This document shows positions 15,430-21,616 of a stretch of DNA of 22,042 nucleotides, piece after piece. The position numbers were made by a program, and so were the translations under genes. Each line of letters opens with the position of its first letter. Position 1 is the first letter of the stretch. Under the pieces are notes generated by a model that made no database searches, was not told where the DNA came from, and saw only the letters and a program-made list of their open reading frames with translations. Origin of the DNA: Clostridiales bacterium UBA1316 (GTDB lineage Bacteria > Bacillota > Clostridia > Oscillospirales > Oscillospiraceae); NCBI GenBank assembly GCA_002307055.1, contig DBTM01000028.1:1-22042 (forward strand), read 5' to 3'.

Positions 15430-16335
15430 TCAGCTCAAAAACATATTGATATCATCCATGCTTAAATCCTTGTGCAGCGCAAGATTAATGCCGTAGCCGA
15501 CCAGCTTCGCTATATCGCTGACATTGGCATCGATTTCCTTTGGTGTGACAATCATGGACCCGCCATAATTCGACAGGTCTTCCGGATTAATATCCTTTGC
15601 TCCGGCTTGTTCTGCTAAATCGGCTGCGAGTGTCGCCGCGTCGACGACGGTCGGCACGCCTATCGCCGTCACTGGCACGCCAAGTGTTGTTCTGTTAATG
15701 GCAGCCCGGCTGTTTCCGACGCCCGACCCGGGTACGATGCCGGTGTCGGCCATCTGTACTGTCCTGCAGACACGTGCAAGCTTTCGCGATGCCAGCGCGT
15801 CAATAACTATCACTTGATCGGGTTTCATTTTTTCGACAACTGCTTTGATAAATTCGGCGCTTTCAATTCCTGTTGTCCCCAGGACCCCAGAAACAAGAAC
15901 AGAAACGCGGCGCATAGAACCGAATTCCTCCGGCATTTTTTCGACAAGATGGCGCGTCACCATGGTGTTTTTTGCTGTTTTCGGCCCAATAGCATCCGGC
16001 GTAATCGCTTCGTTGCCCAAGCCGACAACAAGAACACTGTCTTTTTCCTTCAGCTTCAGGAGCTCCGATATTTCAGCACCCAATGTTTCCGCGCCGAGCG
16101 TAAACGCGTTATCCTCACGTTTGACAAGCTTGTCAATCTCCATTGTAATATAAGAACCGATCGGTTTGCCCAATTCACGCGCACCTTCGTCATCGAGTAT
16201 TTCGACGGTTGTTATTTTATAGCCGTTTGTTTCCTTTTCCCGCGATTTGACACCGCTGAGCTCCGTCTGCTTTTGCGCGCTCTCGCGCCACAGCTCCTTT
16301 GCTTCAACAGCCAAATCCGTACGTTTTGCCCACAT
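15430..16335 (-). CDS. gpr: Germination protease GPR
   Basis: An A25-family protease made as a zymogen in the forespore. It degrades the small acid-soluble DNA-protecting proteins when the spore germinates. The 301-aa protein has RTDLAVEAKEL right at the N-terminus (the autoprocessing region), VVGLGNEAITPDAIGPKT, TGIESAEFIKAVVEK, IDALASRKLARVCRTVQMADTGI, PGSGVGN, GVPTVVDAATL, and the C-terminal IVTPKEIDANVSDIAKLV. The start at 16335 is chosen because GGGAGG lies nine bases ahead. Earlier in-frame ATGs touch or precede that site. This leaves only about six residues before the processing region, shorter than in Bacillus. It marks the host as a spore former. A sigma-F-type promoter lies upstream. 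Confidence 0.96.
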   Translation of the reverse strand: MWAKRTDLAVEAKELWRESAQKQTELSGVKSREKETNGYKITTVEILDDEGARELGKPIGSYITMEIDKLVKREDNAFTLGAETLGAEISELLKLKEKDSVLVVGLGNEAITPDAIGPKTAKNTMVTRHLVEKMPEEFGSMRRVSVLVSGVLGTTGIESAEFIKAVVEKMKPDQVIVIDALASRKLARVCRTVQMADTGIVPGSGVGNSRAAINRTTLGVPVTAIGVPTVVDAATLAADLAEQAGAKDINPEDLSNYGGSMIVTPKEIDANVSDIAKLVGYGINLALHKDLSMDDINMFLS

Positions 16336-16365
16336 ATCTTTCATCCTCCCGAATTTGATTCTGTT

Positions 16366-16395
16366 TATTCTCTGCAAATTCTTTCCGCTGTATAC
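16366..16395 (-). promoter_or_regulatory. Sigma-F/sigma-G-type promoter of gpr
   Basis: On the minus strand, GTATA (16395-16391), a 15-base spacer, and GCAGAGAATA (16375-16366). This fits the remembered sigma-F pattern GYATA-N15-GGNRANANTW with one mismatch. Bacillus gpr is known to be read by the forespore sigma factors. The predicted start is near 16359, which leaves the ribosome site in the leader. Confidence 0.6.
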
Positions 16396-16446
16396 GCGCA
16401 ATAACACCGTCTGATGTAATATAATTTTCATCCTTTAATATTTTGC

Positions 16447-16475
16447 TTGATTATTATTTCATCCTGTGTTAGAAT
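16447..16475 (+). promoter_or_regulatory. Sigma-A promoter of rpsT
   Basis: TTGATT (16447-16452), a 17-base spacer, and TAGAAT (16470-16475) with a TG extension (TGTTAGAAT). The predicted leader is about 50 bases. Confidence 0.7.
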
Positions 16476-16532
16476 AACAATCCGCACAACAAAAACAGTC
16501 TGTGACATTATAGGAGGAGGTGGCTAAAGAAT

Positions 16533-16799
16533 ATGCCCAACATAAAATCCGCTGAAAAGAGAGTTCTCATCGCCAAAGCGCGCAATGCCAGGAACAAGTC
16601 GGCCAAGTCTGAGCTGAAAACTAACTTAAAGAAATTTGACACTGCAGTAACCGAGGGTAATCGGGAAACAGCCGAAAGCGCCTATAAAGTCGCTGTTAAG
16701 ACTGTCGATCAGGCAGCGTCAAAAGGTCTTCTTCATAAAAATAACGCGGCTCATAAAAAGAGCGGACTCACCGTCAAGCTTAATGGCATGGCTCAGTAA
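16533..16799 (+). CDS. rpsT: 30S ribosomal protein S20
   Basis: An 88-aa basic, helical protein that binds 16S rRNA early in small-subunit assembly. It has the family start MPNIKSAEKRVLIAKARNARN and the conserved end GLLHKNNAAHKKSGLTVKLN. GGAGGAGGTGG precedes the ATG. It is a single-gene unit with its own promoter and strong terminator, divergent from gpr. An rpsT-gpr pairing recurs in clostridial genomes to my recollection. Here the pair sits directly beside dnaA, where many Firmicutes instead have rpmH-rnpA. Confidence 0.98.
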   Translation: MPNIKSAEKRVLIAKARNARNKSAKSELKTNLKKFDTAVTEGNRETAESAYKVAVKTVDQAASKGLLHKNNAAHKKSGLTVKLNGMAQ

Positions 16800-16818
16800 T
16801 ATTACATTTGAATAACCG

Positions 16819-16847
16819 GAAGGCAGGGTGCACCCCTGCCTTCTTTT
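16819..16847 (+). terminator. Terminator of rpsT
   Basis: A perfect 10-bp stem (GAAGGCAGGG/CCCTGCCTTC), a five-base loop, then TTTT. It insulates dnaA from rpsT transcription. Confidence 0.92.
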
Positions 16848-16878
16848 ACGTTCTGCCCTTATATTTCTTTTTTTAATT

Positions 16879-16942
16879 GTATATCGCTTAAACACTTGAT
16901 TTTATTGTCATTTTTTGATAAAATGTTTACGTGGCGATATAC
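16879..16942. repeat. Inverted repeat bracketing the dnaA promoter
   Basis: The left arm is GTATATCGC (16879-16887) plus TAAAC (16889-16893). The right arm is GTTTA (16925-16929) plus GCGATATAC (16934-16942). All 14 paired positions match. The dyad axis, near 16910, falls on the centre of the promoter spacer. The right arm overlaps the -10 edge and the start site, so the dyad more likely acts in DNA, for example as an operator pair, than as an RNA hairpin. Confidence 0.6.
16896..16924 (+). promoter_or_regulatory. Sigma-A promoter of dnaA
   Basis: TTGATT (16896-16901), a 17-base spacer, and TAAAAT (16919-16924) with a TG extension (TGATAAAAT). The start is expected near 16931, about 120 bases before the dnaA ATG. 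I saw no good DnaA box in this upstream gap. Confidence 0.75.
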
Positions 16943-17051
16943 GGTTCATTTACGAGCTGCAAGACAGACGGTTTTATTTTTTTGCACCTTTTCAGCAGTC
17001 CGTTTTTAAAGACCGTTTTTCTTTTTATGAATCCCCGAAAGGATTGAAGTT

Positions 17052-18362
17052 ATGAATTCAGCTTCCGACGTGTGGAGTAAGGTCCTCAAAATTCTGAGTA
17101 CCGAGCTAACCTCTACCGCAATAACAACATGGTTTGATGATTGCCAGGCTATTGATATCGGAGATAACCGTCTTGTTATTCACACGCCTTCAAACTTCAA
17201 AAAAGATGTCATCGAGGGCCGGTTTATCGGCTCCGTTAAAAGTGCTCTGAAAGAATTGTTCTCCGGAGATTTCGACGTACTCGTTCTGGGAGAGAACGAG
17301 CTTGATAATTATATGCATAAAGAGATACCGGGTACTGAGGCTTCTGAGGGAGAATTCACTTTTGAACGCTTCGTCGTCGGTAATTCGAATAAATTTGCCC
17401 ATGCCGCGGCAAAAGCTGTTGCTGAGGGCCAAATCAAAAATTTCAACCCTCTTTTTATTTATGGCGAATCCGGACTCGGCAAAACGCATCTGCTGCACGC
17501 CATCCGCCATGCAGTCTCAATAAAGCATCCTGAGTATAATATCGTCTATGTAAAAGGTGACGATTTCACAAATGAATTGATTAATGCGGTACAAATCGGT
17601 AAAAACGTCGAGTTTCGTGAAAAGTATCGCGGTGCTGATCTTTTCTTAATGGACGATATTCAGTTTATCGCCGGTAAAATCCAGACTCAGGAAGAGTTTT
17701 TCCACACCTTCAACACCTTGTATGAAGCCAACCGCCAGATTGTTTTTACCTCAGACCGTCCCCCCAATGAAATGACTCGCCTGGAAGACCGCCTTAAAAC
17801 ACGTTTTGAGTCAGGCCTTTTAGCCGATATTCAGCCGCCTGACTATGAAACCAGAATGGCTATTATTAAAAATAAAGCGCAGCAGCTCGGATTATTCCTT
17901 CCCGACGACGTTTCAACTTATATCGCTGAAAATATGACCTCAAATGTCCGCCAGATTGAAGGCGCTGTCAAAAAAGTAATGGCCTACCGCGACCTCATGA
18001 ATGACAGTATCACCGTCTCATCCGTTTCAAAAGCGATTAAAGATATGCTCAAAGAAAAAACAGAATATATACCGACCTCTGACCTGATCATCGATGAAAC
18101 CGCTAAATTTTATTCACTGACTTCAGATGACCTCAGGGGACAGCGCAGAACCCGTAATACCGCGCTTGCCAGGCAAATATCCATGTATCTTGTCCGAAAG
18201 CTGACAAACCTCTCTTTAAAAGATATCGGCGGACTATATGAAGGCCGGGACCATACAACCGTCCTTTCATCTATACGCCGTATTGAAGATAATATCAAAG
18301 CCTCTGCATCATTTTCTCAAACTATTAAAGATATCACCGCGAATATAAATTCAAGAAATTGA
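17052..18362 (+). CDS. dnaA: Chromosomal replication initiator DnaA
   Basis: A 436-aa AAA+ ATPase that binds DnaA boxes, melts the origin and loads the helicase. Domain I occupies about residues 1-85 (TWFDDCQAIDIGDNRLVI). The linker (domain II) is short. The AAA+ core starts at FTFERFVVGNSNKFAHAAA, with Walker A GESGLGKTHL near 137, Walker B LFLMDDIQF near 200, and the arginine-finger region LEDRLKTRFESGL. Domain IV binds DNA and ends with the signature GLYEGRDHTTVLSSIRRI near residue 393. The start has GAAAGGATTGAAGTT ahead. It is flanked by the inverted repeat and promoter on the left and the origin core on the right. The compact linker accounts for the slightly short length. Confidence 0.98.
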   Translation: MNSASDVWSKVLKILSTELTSTAITTWFDDCQAIDIGDNRLVIHTPSNFKKDVIEGRFIGSVKSALKELFSGDFDVLVLGENELDNYMHKEIPGTEASEGEFTFERFVVGNSNKFAHAAAKAVAEGQIKNFNPLFIYGESGLGKTHLLHAIRHAVSIKHPEYNIVYVKGDDFTNELINAVQIGKNVEFREKYRGADLFLMDDIQFIAGKIQTQEEFFHTFNTLYEANRQIVFTSDRPPNEMTRLEDRLKTRFESGLLADIQPPDYETRMAIIKNKAQQLGLFLPDDVSTYIAENMTSNVRQIEGAVKKVMAYRDLMNDSITVSSVSKAIKDMLKEKTEYIPTSDLIIDETAKFYSLTSDDLRGQRRTRNTALARQISMYLVRKLTNLSLKDIGGLYEGRDHTTVLSSIRRIEDNIKASASFSQTIKDITANINSRN

Positions 18363-18394
18363 TGATTCATGTAATAGACGATAAATAATATTAT

Positions 18395-18403
18395 CTGTCC
18401 ACA
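18395..18403 (+). promoter_or_regulatory. Weak DnaA box
   Basis: CTGTCCACA matches the TTATCCACA consensus at seven of nine positions. It is accepted mainly because of its place in the dnaA-dnaN gap and its shared orientation with the other two. Confidence 0.45.
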
Positions 18404-18476
18404 TTATGTGACAATGCCTGTTAGCAACATGTGCAGTATCTGTTATCATTTTCTTTTTCAATATAATGCCGCTGAA

Positions 18477-18485
18477 TTCTCCACA
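18477..18485 (+). promoter_or_regulatory. DnaA box
   Basis: TTCTCCACA matches TTATCCACA at eight of nine positions, same orientation as the box at 18530. Confidence 0.65.
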
Positions 18486-18529
18486 ATATAAAAATATTAT
18501 TATCACAGCATTTACGGGGTTTTTTATGG

Positions 18530-18538
18530 TTTTCCACA
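18530..18538 (+). promoter_or_regulatory. DnaA box next to the DnaA-trios
   Basis: TTTTCCACA matches the consensus at eight of nine positions. It lies ten bases from the DnaA-trio run and would seed the DnaA filament that opens the duplex. Confidence 0.75.
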
Positions 18539-18548
18539 TATTTTCGTA

Positions 18549-18566
18549 CTACTGCTACTATTACTA
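18549..18566. repeat. DnaA-trio array
   Basis: Plus-strand triplets CTA CTG CTA CTA TTA CTA. Their complement reads 3'-GAT-GAC-GAT-GAT-AAT-GAT-5', fitting the trio consensus 3'-(G/A)A(T/A)-5' in five of six units, with only the third base of the second unit deviating. AT-rich sequence follows. Confidence 0.8.
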
Positions 18567-18638
18567 AATTATTTATATATTCTTTCTGTCTGTCTTTTAT
18601 GCAGATATCCGTGACAGACGGAGAAAGGACAAATGATT

Positions 18639-19757
18639 ATGAAATTCACAGTTGAGAAAAATTTACTGCAGTCTGCTGTTATGACAGCATCCCGCGCTTC
18701 TGCCGTTAAAAGTGCCGTCCCTGCCTTGGAGGGTCTCTTAATAGAAGCGGCGGCCGACAGTGTCAAGATATCAGGTTATGATCTCAAGACCGGTATTATA
18801 ACCGCAGTTCAGGCGGACATTGTCAGTGAAGGCAGCATTGTGCTCAACGCGAAGCTCTTTGGTGAAATTATCAGAAAACTGCCGGACAATGTTGTTTCAA
18901 TATCTGCTGATGAGAATTTTATGACGAAAATCGAATGCAGTATGAGTGAATTTCAAATTCTCGGTACATCAGCCGCCGATTATCCCGACTTACCGGCTGT
19001 CGATTATCAAAAGTCCTTTGGCTTGACCGAAAAATTACTGAAAAATATGATTTCTCAGACAAATTTTGCCGTCAGCGACAATGAGTCGCGTCCAATCCAG
19101 ACGGGTGCGCTTTTCGAAGCCGAGAAAAATGAATTGACAATCGTGGCATGCGACGGTTTCAGGCTGGCACTCCGCCGTGAACAGCTCAGTAAAACGGACA
19201 TGTCGTCTCTGAGCTTTGTTGTCCCGGGCGGCGCACTGAATGAAGTTGAAAAGATTTTATCAGACAGTGATAATCTTGTGTCTATTATGCTGGGTTCAAA
19301 GCATATCATGTTTGTCATTGACGGAACAGTGCTGATATCAAGGCGTCTGGAGGGAGAATTCCTGAATTATAAGGGTTCGATCAAGCAGGCGGAAAAATAT
19401 AACATAGAAGCTGACAGGCGAACCGTTGTCGACGCATTGGAACGTGTCTCTCTGATTATCAGCGATAAAATGAAAAGTCCCGTACGTTGTACGTTTGACG
19501 ACGGTATTCTCAAGTTTTTATCAAATTCAGCGCTTGGAAGAGCCAGTGATGAGTGCGCTGTCAAGGGTGACGGCGAAGGCTTGGAGATTGGCTTTAATAA
19601 CAGATATCTGCTTGAGGCGCTCAAAGCCGCACCAGCCGATCATATTCGTTTTATTATCACATCCGGCATTTCACCGTGTATCATTATTCCGGCGGACGGG
19701 AGCAGCAGCTTTTTATACATGGTTCTGCCTATGAGATTAAAAGCCAATGAAGTTTAG
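18639..19757 (+). CDS. dnaN: DNA polymerase III beta subunit (sliding clamp)
   Basis: A 372-aa ring-forming processivity clamp that tethers DNA polymerase III and binds other replication and repair proteins. Recognisable parts are MKFTVEKNLLQSAVMTASRA at the N-terminus, LEGLLIEAA, GTSAADYPDLP, FAVSDNESRPIQTGALFE, VACDGFRLALRRE, the third-domain GFNNRYLLEALKAA, and the end YMVLPMRLKANEV. The start at 18639 is preferred over an ATG six bases earlier because AAAGGA is nine bases from the former and only about three from the latter. Its end overlaps yaaA by 11 bases. Confidence 0.97.
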   Translation: MKFTVEKNLLQSAVMTASRASAVKSAVPALEGLLIEAAADSVKISGYDLKTGIITAVQADIVSEGSIVLNAKLFGEIIRKLPDNVVSISADENFMTKIECSMSEFQILGTSAADYPDLPAVDYQKSFGLTEKLLKNMISQTNFAVSDNESRPIQTGALFEAEKNELTIVACDGFRLALRREQLSKTDMSSLSFVVPGGALNEVEKILSDSDNLVSIMLGSKHIMFVIDGTVLISRRLEGEFLNYKGSIKQAEKYNIEADRRTVVDALERVSLIISDKMKSPVRCTFDDGILKFLSNSALGRASDECAVKGDGEGLEIGFNNRYLLEALKAAPADHIRFIITSGISPCIIIPADGSSSFLYMVLPMRLKANEV

Positions 19758-20019
19758 GGTTAAAATTGCCGAAAGCAAGCCCGGACAGCCTGTTTATATC
19801 AGCACCGAATTCATCAGGCTTGACGCTCTTTTAAAATTTGCTGCGCTGCTGCAGTCTGGCGGTGAAGCAAAATACTTTATTCAAAATGGTGAAGTAAGCG
19901 TCAACGGCGAGGTCTGTACTCAACGAGGCAAAAAAATCCGTCCGGGTGACATAGTATGCTTCAAAAAAACCGTTTTGAATGTTTTCAGTGCGGACAAGGA
20001 CAACAATAATGTTTGTTAA
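19747..20019 (+). CDS. yaaA: S4-domain RNA-binding protein YaaA
   Basis: A 90-aa protein with an S4-like fold: TEFIRLDALLKFAALLQSGGEAKYFIQNGEVSVNGEVCTQRGKKIRPGDIV. It is the small conserved protein found between dnaN and recF in most Firmicutes. RNA binding is inferred from the S4 motif, and the cellular role is unsettled. The first about 17 residues (MKFRVKIAESKPGQP) are an extension compared with the usual short N-terminus. The ATG lies inside the dnaN end with no clear ribosome site, suggesting coupled translation. It overlaps recF by 11 bases as well. Confidence 0.88.
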   Translation: MKFRVKIAESKPGQPVYISTEFIRLDALLKFAALLQSGGEAKYFIQNGEVSVNGEVCTQRGKKIRPGDIVCFKKTVLNVFSADKDNNNVC

Positions 20020-21112
20020 TAAAATAATTCTTGACGGTTTTCGTAACTATTCTGAATTTTCAGTCGATTTTTCCGATAAGGTCAATGTTATCATCGGCAA
20101 CAACGCGCAGGGCAAAACAAATCTTATTGAGGCAATTTATTACCTGACATCGGGCCGATCCTTCCGCGCTAAAAATGACAGAGAGCTTATCGGGTTCGAT
20201 AAAGACAGTGCTTACATCCGGGCGAATATCTTCTCAGGTGAGAGAGAACAAAAGCTTGAAACCCGCATAGACCGCGTAAAACGCCGTCTGTTTACGGCAA
20301 ATGATGTGAAGCTTCGGACAGCCGCTGAATTGTCCGGTAAGCTGCGTGCGGTTCTTTTCTGTCCGGACGACCTGAATCTGATCAGAGAAGGCGCTGCCGT
20401 GAGAAGACGGCTGATGGATGCCTGCCTCTGCCAGCTCAGACCGCGTTATGCGCAATCACTGACCGAGTTCAACAAGCTTCTTGACCACAAAACAAGAATA
20501 CTTCGGGACTATCATCAAAAACCGTCGTTATTGTACGCGCTGGATGATTTCGATCACCATCTCGCATTAATGAGCGCAGAACTTATCCACTACAGAGCAG
20601 CGTATGCTGCTCTGCTCTCTGAAAGGGCTTCGCGGATACACAGGGAATTTTCAGGCGGAGCCGAAACGCTAACGATTAAATATTGTACGGTCAAGACGAT
20701 TACCGATACAGGCAGGCCGCCGTCTGAACTGCTCCCTCAGATTCTGGAGCATCAGCGCGAGCATCGGCGCGCGGAGCTTGAAACAGGCTCGTGCCTCACC
20801 GGCGCGCACAAGGATGATCTTGACATAGAGATTGACGGCAGAGCCGCCAGAAGCTTCGCTTCGCAGGGGCAGGCCCGGACAGCGGCGCTTTCCGTCAAGC
20901 TGGCGGAACGGCAGATTCATTATGATGACAGGGGCGAATACCCGCTGCTTCTTCTGGACGATGTCCTTTCGGAGCTAGATGACCGGCGGCAGAATTTTGT
21001 ATTAAATCATATCAATGACGGGCAGGTTTTTATCACCTGCTGCGAGGATGCCCGGATAGCTTCCAGAACCGGCGGAAAGGTGCACCGTATAGACGGTGGA
21101 AAACTTCAGTGA
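20009..21112 (+). CDS. recF: DNA replication and repair protein RecF
   Basis: A 367-aa SMC-like ATPase that helps load RecA at gaps with RecO and RecR. Walker A GNNAQGKTNLIEAIYYL is near residue 29, the signature SQGQARTAALSVKLAE is near 290, and Walker B LLLLDDVLSELDD is near 315. The RSFRAKNDRELI and PDDLNLIREGAAVRRR motifs are typical. The start at 20009 has AAGGA eight bases ahead. The frame opens ten codons earlier, but that would overlap yaaA further without a ribosome site. Confidence 0.97.
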   Translation: MFVNKIILDGFRNYSEFSVDFSDKVNVIIGNNAQGKTNLIEAIYYLTSGRSFRAKNDRELIGFDKDSAYIRANIFSGEREQKLETRIDRVKRRLFTANDVKLRTAAELSGKLRAVLFCPDDLNLIREGAAVRRRLMDACLCQLRPRYAQSLTEFNKLLDHKTRILRDYHQKPSLLYALDDFDHHLALMSAELIHYRAAYAALLSERASRIHREFSGGAETLTIKYCTVKTITDTGRPPSELLPQILEHQREHRRAELETGSCLTGAHKDDLDIEIDGRAARSFASQGQARTAALSVKLAERQIHYDDRGEYPLLLLDDVLSELDDRRQNFVLNHINDGQVFITCCEDARIASRTGGKVHRIDGGKLQ

Positions 21113-21254
21113 TGATGGTGACATTTCGGTAATATATAATTGATTTTATAATTAATGCCATAATATGGGCACAATTAGTCATAAGCTTCAGCATAGGCTG
21201 TTCTTTTTCCTGCGAACTTCCGGTTCAAGTATTATGAAGATAAGGTTTGATTAT

Positions 21255-21515
21255 ATGTATCTGCATCTCGGACAAAATGTTGTTGTTCCAATCAGCGCCG
21301 TTATCGGTATATTTGATCTGGATAATACGACCGGCTCGCATTTGACGCGCGCATTTCTCAGCAATGCCGAAAAAGCCGGACATATCGTCAACATTTCAGA
21401 GGATATACCAAAATCATTTATTATATGCCGGGAGCAGGATAAAGAGATAATCTATCTTTCTCAGCTGGCGTCATCGACCCTTTTGAAACGCAGCGAAACA
21501 ATGCGCTTTGATTAA
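21255..21515 (+). CDS. remB: RemB/DUF370 family protein
   Basis: An 86-aa protein of the DUF370 (RemA/RemB) family: MYLHLGQNVVVPISAVIGIFDLDN at the start, PKSFIICRE in the middle, and IYLSQLASSTLLKRSE at the end. In Bacillus the recF-gyrB interval holds RemB (YaaB), and its paralogue RemA is a DNA-binding activator of matrix genes. The function here is inferred by homology and position. The start at 21255 has ATAAGG about nine bases ahead and agrees with the family's MY(I/L)HLG beginning. The frame stays open 30 codons upstream, but those residues do not belong to the family and lack a ribosome site. Confidence 0.9.
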   Translation: MYLHLGQNVVVPISAVIGIFDLDNTTGSHLTRAFLSNAEKAGHIVNISEDIPKSFIICREQDKEIIYLSQLASSTLLKRSETMRFD

Positions 21516-21616
21516 CGGTGCGTATGACGCACGGCACAATATGTTTTACACGATACTACGGTATTTGCAGTACACTGATTATGCTGCCCGTATAATTCCA
21601 TTGGAGGAGATTTAAC

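Larger units (their letters stand above)
18363..18638. other. oriC: Replication origin core (oriC) between dnaA and dnaN
   Basis: A 276-base AT-rich gap without genes. It holds DnaA-box-like 9-mers at 18395, 18477 and 18530, all in the same orientation, then a DnaA-trio run at 18549-18566 and an AT-rich stretch to about 18590 as the likely first-unwound element. The dnaN ribosome site closes the gap. I found no convincing dnaN promoter, so dnaN may be read partly from the dnaA promoter. Confidence 0.88.

Noticed and set aside
15814..16404. Plus-strand open frame of 196 codons antisense to gpr
   Set aside because: It overlaps the conserved gpr frame and the rpsT-gpr promoter area, has no ribosome site, and its composition looks like a shadow frame.
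21518..21532. GTGCGT-ATG-ACGCAC hairpin after remB
   Set aside because: The six-pair stem with a three-base loop lacks a T-run. It may be an operator or chance, and nothing nearby supports either reading.
21591..21596. TATAAT just ahead of gyrB as a promoter -10 box
   Set aside because: A start about seven bases downstream would fall inside the gyrB ribosome site, and no reasonable -35 box lies 16-18 bases upstream.
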